Shown: positions 55,079 to 63,069 of the stretch, one piece after another
How positions within the stretch are numbered: the first letter of the stretch is position 1
Layout of the letters: each line of letters begins with the position of its first letter
Assembly (NCBI GenBank): GCA_041671045.1
Contig: JBAZCF010000007.1
Coordinates: 1 to 64,000, forward strand
Length of the DNA: 64,000 nucleotides
Direction of reading: 5' to 3'
Origin: Parachlamydiales bacterium
Lineage (GTDB): Bacteria > Chlamydiota > Chlamydiia > Chlamydiales > JABDDJ01
The notes under the pieces: generated by a model
What the model saw: only the letters and a program-made list of their open reading frames with translations
Told to the model about the DNA's origin: nothing
The model's database searches: none
Translations under genes and position numbers: made by a program

Positions 55079-56455
55079 TTACTTGCCTATGCAGAATTTA
55101 GAAAATATAGCTGTTAATACATCTTCCGTGATATCTGTGCCAATAATGCGCCCCAATGAGATGAGTGCGGTGCGCATGTCTATTGCAAGAAATTCCGGCG
55201 AAACACCGTTTTGCAAACCTTCTGCCACTGCTAAGCATGCTTCAATCGAAGCATCTAATGCTTCTTTATGGCGGATATTGGTAATTAAGATCTCGTCTTT
55301 GTCCGGCGGACCGCGCTCCCATACAGCTTGGTCAATCAGCTTTTTAAGTTCTTCGATCCCTTTACCTGAAACTGCGGATACTTGAATGCTAAGATTGAAT
55401 GGTAGTGTTTGAATATACTGTGACGAAAGATCTGTTTTATTCCAGACTGCAATTGTATTTTTGCCTTGTGCCAGCTCGATCAGATGTAAATCATCTTGAT
55501 GGAGTTCTCTGGAGGAGTCCAAAACTAAGAGGGCGACGTCAGCCTTCTCAAGCGCATGTCTGGAACGTCTGATTCCTTCTTGCTCTATCACTTCGGATGT
55601 TTCCCTTATGCCGGCAGTATCCACAAGTTTAAAGTTCAAACCGCTGATGCGCATATGGTCTTCCACCAAATCACGGGTCGTTCCAGGGATATCGGAGACT
55701 ATAGCACGGCTTCTTTCGAGCAGGGCATTCATCAAAGAGGATTTTCCGACATTAGGACAGCCTATAAGGCATAGAGAAAGGCCTTCATGCACTATCCTTC
55801 CATCATGGAAGGTATCTAATAGTTTCTGCATGGAAAGGGCTGCATCCTGAAGGCTTTGGATGATCTCATCCATAGTCGCGAATTCGATCCCCTCTTCAGG
55901 AAAATCTACCCAAGCTTCCAGAATTGCGGCAATATGGGTCAACGTATGTTGAAATTCTTTTACTTTTGTGGATAGCCGGCCTTCTAAATGTGCTTCTGCA
56001 GCATCTAGTGCTCTTTCGTTCTTTGCACAGATGACTTCCTGCACAGCTTCGGCCTGAGCAAGGTCTAATTTACCATTTATAAACGCTCTGAAGGTAAATT
56101 CACCTGGAGCCGCAGCGCGTGCTCCGGCTGCAAGGACCGTTTCCAAAACTTTTCTTGTGATGATACTCCCGCCGTGGCAATGGATCTCGACAGTATTTTC
56201 TCCGGTATAAGATCTGGGTGCGCGGAAAACAAGGATCAGGACATCATCGACTTTCTCGCCTTTAGCATTGAGGATTTTTCCGTAATGGGCCGTGTGGCTT
56301 TTATAACTATGCACAGGTCCGGAAAAAACGTTGGCAGCGACATCCAGCGCATTTGTTCCGGAAATACGGATGATCGCTACTCCCCCTTCACCCAAGGGTG
56401 TTGCTATAGCGGCGATGGCCTCGCCTGGATTTTCATGGGTGTGCACAAAGTACAC
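55079..56455 (-). CDS. mnmE: tRNA modification GTPase MnmE
   Basis: With MnmG it forms the 5-carboxymethylaminomethyl group on wobble U34 of certain tRNAs. The 458-residue protein has an N-terminal tetrahydrofolate-binding domain (AIATPLGEGGVAIIRISG, GGSIITRKVLE, PGEFTFRAFINGKLDL). A helical domain carries the inserted GTPase with G1 GCPNVGKSS, G2-region GTTRD, G3 DTAG and G4 NKTD. It ends in the required FCIGK, whose Cys is C455. One base separates it from nth. It is divergent from psd. Confidence 0.96.
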   Translation of the reverse strand: MYFVHTHENPGEAIAAIATPLGEGGVAIIRISGTNALDVAANVFSGPVHSYKSHTAHYGKILNAKGEKVDDVLILVFRAPRSYTGENTVEIHCHGGSIITRKVLETVLAAGARAAAPGEFTFRAFINGKLDLAQAEAVQEVICAKNERALDAAEAHLEGRLSTKVKEFQHTLTHIAAILEAWVDFPEEGIEFATMDEIIQSLQDAALSMQKLLDTFHDGRIVHEGLSLCLIGCPNVGKSSLMNALLERSRAIVSDIPGTTRDLVEDHMRISGLNFKLVDTAGIRETSEVIEQEGIRRSRHALEKADVALLVLDSSRELHQDDLHLIELAQGKNTIAVWNKTDLSSQYIQTLPFNLSIQVSAVSGKGIEELKKLIDQAVWERGPPDKDEILITNIRHKEALDASIEACLAVAEGLQNGVSPEFLAIDMRTALISLGRIIGTDITEDVLTAIFSKFCIGK

Positions 56456-56528
56456 TATACATTCCCTCTTTGAAACTTAAGAGTTTATAATATACACTGT
56501 TCCTGCAAAAAAGACTATAGAGAGAAGT

Positions 56529-57419
56529 ATGGATTCTATTGTTGTTAGGGACCGCGTTAGCGGAAAATGCTTTGAAGAGCAAGTGTATGGTGGAAATGCC
56601 CTGCGTTTTTTATATGGGCCGGGCTTCATTAGGCAGATCTGCCGCGATGCCGCATGCCGCTTGCCTTGGATCTCCGCCCTAGCAGGATGCTGGTATAAGA
56701 GTTTCGCAAGTAGAAAATCCATCCTTCCCTTCATTGAAAGATATGGAATCGATGCTTCAGAATTTGCGGAGCCTGTGAACGCCTACAGTAATTTCAATGA
56801 CTTTTTTACACGCAAGCTGAAGCTGCAGTCGCGCCCTATTGCCACAGGAGAGAATATTGCTGTCATGCCCGCCGACGCACGTTATCTCTTTTATCCTGAA
56901 GTACAAAAATCGGATGGATTCATTGTCAAAGGCAAGAAATTTTCCCTTCCAGAGCTTGTAGGCAAAGAAGATTTAGAAGAGAGTTTTCTAAACGGGTCGA
57001 TGCTCATTGCCCGCTTATGCCCCTCGGACTATCATCGTTTTCATTTCCCGGTAGATTGTAAAGCAGGAATCCCCAAGCTCATTAATGGGATGCTATATTC
57101 TGTCAATCCTTGGGCACTCGCCAAAGATGTCAGTTATCTTACCCAAAACAAGCGCTTTGTCACTGAATTGGACAGTCCGCAATTTGGCAAGGTCCTTTAT
57201 GTCGAAATTGGAGCGACCAATGTTGGCAGCGTAGTAGAGACATACAATCCTGACAACTTTCAGAAAAAAGGGGATGAAAAAGGATACTTCGAATTTGGCG
57301 CCTCCTGTTTGGTCGTCCTTTTTCAAAAGGGATCGATACAATTTGATAAAGACCTGCTGAAAGGCCCCTTACACCAAGAAGTCCGATGTTTAGTTGGACA
57401 ATCACTAGGATATTTTTAA
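56529..57419 (+). CDS. psd: phosphatidylserine decarboxylase
   Basis: Makes phosphatidylethanolamine from phosphatidylserine at the inner membrane using a pyruvoyl group created by self-cleavage. The 296-residue protein has DFFTRKL, MPADARYLF, LARLCPSDYHRFHFPVD and VEIGATNVGSV, all conserved. At the processing site, where others have LGST or GGST, it reads EFGASCL (255-261), so Ala258 precedes the likely pyruvoyl Ser259 in place of Gly. It is divergent from mnmE and followed by a small conserved-looking gene 17 bases on. It works downstream of CdsA (4.8 kb). Confidence 0.93.
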   Translation: MDSIVVRDRVSGKCFEEQVYGGNALRFLYGPGFIRQICRDAACRLPWISALAGCWYKSFASRKSILPFIERYGIDASEFAEPVNAYSNFNDFFTRKLKLQSRPIATGENIAVMPADARYLFYPEVQKSDGFIVKGKKFSLPELVGKEDLEESFLNGSMLIARLCPSDYHRFHFPVDCKAGIPKLINGMLYSVNPWALAKDVSYLTQNKRFVTELDSPQFGKVLYVEIGATNVGSVVETYNPDNFQKKGDEKGYFEFGASCLVVLFQKGSIQFDKDLLKGPLHQEVRCLVGQSLGYF

Positions 57420-57436
57420 TATAAGGATTATTAATG

Positions 57437-57694
57437 ATGGCACCCCGTACACCACAGAATGTGAAGATTGAGTTTGATAAAGAAGATTATTTTAGCCAAG
57501 TGAACTTTTCTTATCCTGCGCAAGGAGAAGATGGTCCAAAAGAACTAACGCTAAATGCAGAGCAACTGCAAGATATTTGGGATCAGCTTTGGGAAGAAGG
57601 TAATGAAGAAGTTCCTGAAGATGATATCGTTGCATTCCTAGAATACCTGGGAACTGTTGATTACGAAGACTTGGTAGGATATATCCAGAAATAA
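57437..57694 (+). CDS. small acidic protein of unknown function
   Basis: 85 residues from ATG 57437 (ATG 57434 adds one). It is acidic, with VKIEFDKEDYFSQVNFSYPA and a helical second half rich in Glu/Asp (LQDIWDQLWEEGNEE). No membrane or signal segment and no recognised domain. It follows psd by 17 bases behind AAGGA and ends before a strong terminator, so it probably shares the psd transcript. Confidence 0.75.
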   Translation: MAPRTPQNVKIEFDKEDYFSQVNFSYPAQGEDGPKELTLNAEQLQDIWDQLWEEGNEEVPEDDIVAFLEYLGTVDYEDLVGYIQK

Positions 57695-57707
57695 GAAGAG
57701 AAAAGCA

Positions 57708-57732
57708 AGCGGACAAATTCTTTTTGTCCGCT
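57708..57732. terminator. bidirectional terminator between convergent genes
   Basis: AGCGGACAAA (57708-57717) pairs perfectly with TTTGTCCGCT (57723-57732) across a 5-base loop. The stem ends in A/T pairs next to the loop. It serves both the psd-side gene and the Bax-inhibitor-family gene, whose stop codons lie 13 and 10 bases away. Confidence 0.75.
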
Positions 57733-57742
57733 GCTCATAATA

Positions 57743-58492
57743 TTATCTATCGCGAAGCTTGGAAAGCAAGCGCAGAATCTCGATATATAGCCAGACTAAT
57801 GTCACCATCATCGCAAAAGCGCCATACCACTCCATATATTTGGGTGCTCTAGCAGCCGTACCTTGCTCGATAAAATCAAAGTCGATGACTAAGTTCAATG
57901 CTGCAATCGCAACGACAAATAAACTAAAGCCAATACCGACCAAACCATTGCCAAAAATACCTGGGATGCTAATGCCAAAGAAACCTAAAGCCATCGAAGC
58001 AAGGTATACTATGGCAATGCCACCCGTTGCAGCAAAAACGCCCATCTTAAAGCTTTCGGTAGCGCGCACTATTCCGGCCTGATACAAAGCAAGCATAGCA
58101 AAAAGGGTACCAAATGTCAGAGCTGCTGCCTGTAGGGCAATGCCTGGATAGGAAGCGTTAAAAACTGCTGAGATTCCGCCTATAAAAAGCCCTTCTAATA
58201 AAGCATATATAGGCGCTGTATATGCAGCCCATTCTTTCTTGAAAACTGTAACGACGGCAACGACTAATCCGCCGATAGCGCCGATCATCATCAAGGATGA
58301 AACGGATGAGACGTCGCTCCCCGCATTAACAAAGTGCATCCATGTCCATCCGGCACTGAGCACAACAAGAAGCAGCAATAATGCTGTTTTGTAGACAACG
58401 CCTTGGACGGTCATTGCCTCATTTCGGCTATTGATATTCCCGACTGCGCGGAAAGTATCGTCGCCAAGGGCTGGGTTTGCGGAACGCATCAT
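57743..58492 (-). CDS. Bax inhibitor-1/YccA family membrane protein
   Basis: 249 residues with seven predicted membrane spans after an N-terminal tail of about 30 residues. Family marks include the AAALTFGTLFAMLALY region, an Asp-rich segment between the last spans (NLVIDFDFIEQG), and MEWYGAFAMMVTLVWLYIEILRLL. Bacterial members are linked to calcium leak and stress tolerance; the substrate here is unknown. Start may be M1 or M2 (58489). GGAGGAGC-like sequence just upstream is a good ribosome site. A member of this family also occurs in Chlamydia. Confidence 0.9.
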   Translation of the reverse strand: MMRSANPALGDDTFRAVGNINSRNEAMTVQGVVYKTALLLLLVVLSAGWTWMHFVNAGSDVSSVSSLMMIGAIGGLVVAVVTVFKKEWAAYTAPIYALLEGLFIGGISAVFNASYPGIALQAAALTFGTLFAMLALYQAGIVRATESFKMGVFAATGGIAIVYLASMALGFFGISIPGIFGNGLVGIGFSLFVVAIAALNLVIDFDFIEQGTAARAPKYMEWYGAFAMMVTLVWLYIEILRLLSKLRDR

Positions 58493-58613
58493 AGCTCCTC
58501 CAAATCATATTGAGTTAGACTTATATTATAGCAATTAATTCTTTTTTACCAAATTGCAAAATTGCCATTGTAATTATTAGGTGAAATAGATTATATTTTA
58601 CTAGTTAATTATA

Positions 58614-59324
58614 ATGAAATTTTTTATGACAAAAGAACGTTTAAGCAAATTTTTAGCCTCTTCCGGAATCGCTTCACGACGCGCCTGCGAAGAACTCATC
58701 TTCGACGGCCAAGTGAGTGTCAACGGTGAAGTGTGCCTCGTCCCGCAAACTAAAGTCGATGCAGAAGATAAAATCCTCGTGCGGGGAAAAGACGTCAAAT
58801 CGAAACCTGAATTCGTCTACTTCCTCCTGAACAAACCGAAAGGTTACGTTTGCAGCCATGCTAAAGCCAGTCATAAACACATTGTCATGGATCTTTTCAA
58901 AGACCATTCAGGCAGACTCGTCACAGCCGGCAGATTAGATAAAGACACCGAAGGCCTTCTTATCGTCACTAATGACGGCGAATATGCCAACAAAGTCATC
59001 CACCCTTCTTCTAATTTGACTAAAGAATACCTGGTTAAAGTCAGCGAAGAAGTCACTCCCGAACACCTTTACGCCATATCCAGCGGAACCCTCGTCGAAG
59101 GGGTTTTTGTTAAACCTAAAAAAGTCTCCAAAGTCCGTCGCGGAACCTTGCGCATCTCTGTCTCCGAAGGGAAGAAACACGAAGTAAGACGCCTCGCCGC
59201 TGCCGCAGGACTCAATGTGATCAGCCTGACACGTATTCGCCTAGGCGGCCTACTCTTAGGCAACATTCCTGTCGGATCGTGGAAAGCCCTCGGCGAAAAA
59301 GAACGTATGGCGGTGTTTCAATGA
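58614..59324 (+). CDS. rRNA pseudouridine synthase, RsuA/RluB family
   Basis: 236 residues: an S4 RNA-binding domain (about 6-52, ERLSKFLASSGIASRRACEE) and a pseudouridine synthase domain. The catalytic Asp is D109 in GRLDKDTEGLL, with LLNKPKGYVCS, LTKEYLVKV and the C-terminal KKHEVRRLAAAAG also matching. It isomerises a specific uridine in rRNA; RsuA (16S), RluB and RluE/F (23S) cannot be separated by eye. Translation may start at M5 (58626). Its stop overlaps the next start by 4 bases. Confidence 0.92.
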   Translation: MKFFMTKERLSKFLASSGIASRRACEELIFDGQVSVNGEVCLVPQTKVDAEDKILVRGKDVKSKPEFVYFLLNKPKGYVCSHAKASHKHIVMDLFKDHSGRLVTAGRLDKDTEGLLIVTNDGEYANKVIHPSSNLTKEYLVKVSEEVTPEHLYAISSGTLVEGVFVKPKKVSKVRRGTLRISVSEGKKHEVRRLAAAAGLNVISLTRIRLGGLLLGNIPVGSWKALGEKERMAVFQ

Positions 59325-60502
59325 AACCGCGCAAACAACCCACCCCCGATCTAGACAATATTATTCCTATCCTCCTCAATCAGTGGCGCCGCAAGCTAGA
59401 GATCTATGGACCCCAAGACCGCCTGCAGACACGTGAATTCCGCGGCGTTGTCAATAAAGTCCGTGAAATGCAAAACGGTATTTTCGACGGCGACTCGCTC
59501 CTCGGCGAAGACTATTTTTCTGATAAAAGCCTTCTGGCCGCCTATACTCTTTACCATTGGATTATCCATTATCAGCAAGGCTTAAGCCTGATTAATGAAA
59601 TTCCCGAACCTCCTAAAAGAGTCTTAGACCTCTGTGCAGGTCCTTGCGCCTTCTCGTTTGCGGCTTTGCGCCACGGCGCTGAAGAAGTCATCGCTATCGA
59701 TAAAAACCTGGAATCCCTCCTTTGGGGCGCTCAAATTTGCGGTCGTTATGGACTGCCAGTCACTGTACGTCAAGGCGACTGCCGCCAGCCATTGAAGAAA
59801 ATCGAAGGTAAATTCGATCTCATTATCGTAGCCCATGCTCTAAGGGAAATGTTCCCCGATATGGAGAAGAACAATGCCGCTGCTACTTCTTGGCTGCGCA
59901 ATATCAGTTCTCTATTATCACCGAACGGTCATTTACTCCTTGTAGACAGCCCCCTGCATCTCCCCAACCGTGCCCTTCTCAAAGTTAGAGACTCGCTCGT
60001 CGAAAAAGGAATGTCCATCCAGGCACCTTGCCTTTTCAAAGGACCGTGCCCAGCGTTAGAGCGCCAAGATTCGCCCTGTTACGCTCAACGCGAAATGGAA
60101 AAACCTTTCCTCGTCAGCGAAATCCAGCGTGCCGCCTCCATCAATCTAAGCTCCCTAAAAATGAGCTATGTCCTCTTCAAAGCACCAGACGCTGCATGGC
60201 CGGAAGCCCAACCTAACTTCTACCGCGTCATCTCTCCTCCTTTCGAAAGCCACCAAGGGACTGCCTACTATCTTTGCGGCCCGGATGGCAAAAAAAGAAT
60301 CAATGGGGATAAAATAAACAATCTTCCTCAGCACCAACGTGCTTTTGCCCATCTTAAGCGTGGCGACCTCATTAGCATCCTGAACTCTAGTGAACGCGGC
60401 AACACCTATGAGCTGCAGCCCGACACCGAGATTAAAATTATAGCGGCCCCCGGGAAAGCGTTCCTGGGAGTTCAACCCCCTGAAACCTTGCCGGAAGCCT
60501 AG
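59321..60502 (+). CDS. Rsm22/METTL17-like methyltransferase
   Basis: 393 residues from ATG 59321, which overlaps the preceding stop as ATGA; a longer reading from 59279 would overlap by 46 bases and is less likely. SAM-binding motif I is VLDLCAGPCAF (101-111), with VIAIDKN as the motif II acid. The segment APCLFKGPCPALERQDSPCYAQRE gives C237, C243 and C253, like the CPH-CPL-CHF cysteine motif of Rsm22/METTL17 proteins. Those assist small-subunit ribosome assembly and, in mitochondria, bind a metal cluster. Pairing with an rRNA pseudouridine synthase supports a ribosome-related role. The last 100 residues form an added domain. Confidence 0.8.
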   Translation: MKPRKQPTPDLDNIIPILLNQWRRKLEIYGPQDRLQTREFRGVVNKVREMQNGIFDGDSLLGEDYFSDKSLLAAYTLYHWIIHYQQGLSLINEIPEPPKRVLDLCAGPCAFSFAALRHGAEEVIAIDKNLESLLWGAQICGRYGLPVTVRQGDCRQPLKKIEGKFDLIIVAHALREMFPDMEKNNAAATSWLRNISSLLSPNGHLLLVDSPLHLPNRALLKVRDSLVEKGMSIQAPCLFKGPCPALERQDSPCYAQREMEKPFLVSEIQRAASINLSSLKMSYVLFKAPDAAWPEAQPNFYRVISPPFESHQGTAYYLCGPDGKKRINGDKINNLPQHQRAFAHLKRGDLISILNSSERGNTYELQPDTEIKIIAAPGKAFLGVQPPETLPEA

Positions 60503-60507
60503 CACAT

Positions 60508-60535
60508 GAACTCTTGGAGGTAGCTCCTAGAGTTC
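60508..60535 (+). terminator. hairpin after the methyltransferase gene
   Basis: GAACTCTTGGAG (60508-60519) pairs with CTCCTAGAGTTC (60524-60535) with one T-T mismatch and a 4-base loop, 5 bases after the stop codon. No T run follows. The rest of the gap to 60748 is AT-rich with no feature I can support. Confidence 0.5.
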
Positions 60536-60748
60536 AACCAAAGCAAGTTATAACAAAGCCAGCCGCATATTTTTACTCGCTTCTATCTCGTATCTTCTAA
60601 AACGTATGCGAGAAAGTGTTAGATAAATTAAGCCAAACACTATCTAAAAAATGATTTCCCTATTCTACAGGTATTTATTTCAATGCCTTTGTGGGAAATT
60701 AACAATTGGAAATGATAATGTCAGTTTTATTAAGCTTAGTTTTATTTT

Positions 60749-62125
60749 ATGGGTATTATGAGTGAGAAGCTTCAAGAGGTAATTCAAAATTTAGAGAGCT
60801 TGACTAAGAAGATCTTAGAGAAAAGTTCTCCCGTTTCCCTTGTAAAAAGAATTTTTGAGTATGCCCGCGGCTGTTTTTTCGAAGAAAAACCCTCCAGGGA
60901 CTTATTACAGCGTTCTATACACCAAGTATTAGACTCCGTTTCTACAATATTGCCCTTGATAAAGGATTTCCAGGGAGGAGATGCAGATCAACGAAAATTG
61001 GCTGCACGAATTATTGAGGGCATTAAGGAGTATAATAAACTTGTTGATTTGCTGAGTGTGCCCCAGCACATCAATGATGCTTCACTTATGTTAAATCGTA
61101 AGATCGAGTTACCCCGTTCCCCCTTAACGAGTTCCACGAACTTCAGCCCAGATCAACGTAAAATGAATGGGGCTGTCCAATCAATTTTCGTTGAGAACTT
61201 AGAGCTCCATAAGTTTAGCGTACACGAAGAAGACTTATTCCGTATGAAAGCTATTTCCTTACTTAAGGAAAGCATAGGACTGAAACCTGCCATTTCAGCA
61301 GTGAGAAATGCACCTATTCAGAAATTATGGGATGATGTGCAAGTTTCTCAGGATTTTGTCCATGCACGTCAGACTGTTTGCACATTTCCGGGAGAGGTTA
61401 GAGTCTTGACAGGGGTATTTCAGTGCAAAAATGGGGGTGCCTTTGGAAAACTTATCGACGTGAAATGTACACTTTCAGTCTATCAGACGGGATTTCCCGC
61501 GCCATCGCAATATACAGGCGGTATTACGTTATCGAAAGCTTTTGTAAATCAAGAAGAATTGAAAGTTAAGCAACAGATTTTAGCTGCGGCCCTATTGCCT
61601 GAAGGAAAATATTATCAAAAAGCTAAAGAGTGGATTCAAAAGCGAAAAGAAGCTTTCAATCTAAACAAAGATAAGCTGATCCTGACCTTAAAAGAACATT
61701 CTAGTGCTATTGTAGAAGCGGGAAACAATAGAAGTCTTAATGAGGAAGAGAAAGCTGTTATTGATAATTTCTTCAATACTTACACTGACTACGATTCTAT
61801 TTCCGAAGTTCATTACTGGATCTCGCAAAGGCTGATGGAAGTGGACGACCGATACCGAGAAAAATTACATCTATTTAATGCATTCACAGCAAATTATTTA
61901 AGTCTGATCTATCCTCTACTTAGCGGCAGCTTGGAGAGAATTCTTAAAGAAAAATCCCCTACCGGATTTGATCAAGCGTTGATAGCCATGGCTATTTTCC
62001 AGCAAGACAGTTTTTTTGCAGATTTTGAAAATGAGATCGCAATAGATGTAGTAAAGGTTGCTGCAAGCATGCATGCAAACTTAAACTACGAAATATCCCT
62101 ATTCGGTTCCAATATACATTTATAG
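60749..62125 (+). CDS. protein of unknown function
   Basis: 458 residues (455 if ATG 60758 is used). It is mainly helical: an N-terminal region (SEKLQEVIQNLESLTKKILEK), a middle stretch with beta character (TVCTFPGEVRVLTGVF, then LIDVKCTLSVYQTGF), and a helical C-terminal half. No signal peptide, membrane span or catalytic motif is recognised. The last 40 bases overlap the 3' end of oppF on the opposite strand, so the two transcripts converge. Codon use and AT content resemble the accessory genes more than the housekeeping ones. Confidence 0.72.
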   Translation: MGIMSEKLQEVIQNLESLTKKILEKSSPVSLVKRIFEYARGCFFEEKPSRDLLQRSIHQVLDSVSTILPLIKDFQGGDADQRKLAARIIEGIKEYNKLVDLLSVPQHINDASLMLNRKIELPRSPLTSSTNFSPDQRKMNGAVQSIFVENLELHKFSVHEEDLFRMKAISLLKESIGLKPAISAVRNAPIQKLWDDVQVSQDFVHARQTVCTFPGEVRVLTGVFQCKNGGAFGKLIDVKCTLSVYQTGFPAPSQYTGGITLSKAFVNQEELKVKQQILAAALLPEGKYYQKAKEWIQKRKEAFNLNKDKLILTLKEHSSAIVEAGNNRSLNEEEKAVIDNFFNTYTDYDSISEVHYWISQRLMEVDDRYREKLHLFNAFTANYLSLIYPLLSGSLERILKEKSPTGFDQALIAMAIFQQDSFFADFENEIAIDVVKVAASMHANLNYEISLFGSNIHL

Positions 62126-63069
62126 GTATGTCCTTCACCCGCTGTTTGGATTGGTATATCTAATGCGCATTGAGGTTGGGCATAAGGACAACGCGTTCTA
62201 AACGGGCAGCCTGAAGGCGGGTTCAGTGCAGAAGGCACTTCTCCCTTGAGTTTGATCCTTTTCCTCTTCTCCTGAGGGTGATCAGGGGGCACAGCCGACA
62301 ATAAGGCTTGGGTATAAGGATGCTGTGGACGGTTGAATAAAGCATCTGCAGATCCTTCCTCCATCACTTGTCCCAAATATAGCACAATCACTTTATCACA
62401 AAAATGGCGCACTGTCGCCAGGTCATGGGCTATAAATAGATAGCTTAATCCCATTTCTTCTTTAAGTTTTGAGAGCAAATTCAATATTTGAGCCTGCACC
62501 GAGACATCCAGAGAGGAAACAGCTTCGTCACAAACCACTAAAGATGGATTCAGTGCAATTGCCCTTCCAATGCAAATACGCTGCTGCTGCCCTCCGGAAA
62601 AGGCATGAGGATAGCGGTTAAGTGCTGCGGAGGTAAGGCCTACTTTTTCCAATACATTGACAACATAATCATTACGCTCTTGGCGGCTTGCAACTAAATT
62701 ATGGTACTCCAACCCCTCACCTATGCTTTCAGCAATTGTCTTACGTGGATTGAGAGAAGAGAAAGGGTTTTGAAAAACCATCTGAACAGAACGCCGCCAA
62801 TTTTTCAGCTCTTTGCTATTAAACTCCATGACATTACGCCCATCAAAATGTATTTCGCCTGAAGTAGGCTCGATAAGGCGGATGGAAGAGCGCGCAGCTG
62901 TGCTTTTACCGCAACCAGACTCACCTACCATTCCGACGATCTCTCCCTTCTGGATAGTGATGTCGATACCATCCACAGCTTTAATCAAGCCCACTTGCTT
63001 ACGCAATAATCCGGCAGTGACAGGAAAATATTTCCTTAGTTTTTTTACTGAAAATAAAGGGTGATTCAT
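62086..63069 (-). CDS. oppF: oligopeptide ABC transporter ATPase, OppF type
   Basis: 327 residues from ATG 63069, which overlaps the oppD stop by 4 bases (ATGA); a longer reading from 63099 is less likely. It has Walker A GESGCGKST (49-57), signature FSGGQQQRI and Walker B VVCDEAVSSLD. The oligopeptide-family C-terminus has Cys residues (CPFRTRCPYAQPQC) that bind an iron-sulfur cluster in some members. It powers uptake with OppD and the permeases encoded about 12 kb away. Convergent overlap with the gene at 60749 is 40 bases. Confidence 0.94.
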   Translation of the reverse strand: MNHPLFSVKKLRKYFPVTAGLLRKQVGLIKAVDGIDITIQKGEIVGMVGESGCGKSTAARSSIRLIEPTSGEIHFDGRNVMEFNSKELKNWRRSVQMVFQNPFSSLNPRKTIAESIGEGLEYHNLVASRQERNDYVVNVLEKVGLTSAALNRYPHAFSGGQQQRICIGRAIALNPSLVVCDEAVSSLDVSVQAQILNLLSKLKEEMGLSYLFIAHDLATVRHFCDKVIVLYLGQVMEEGSADALFNRPQHPYTQALLSAVPPDHPQEKRKRIKLKGEVPSALNPPSGCPFRTRCPYAQPQCALDIPIQTAGEGHTYKCILEPNRDIS

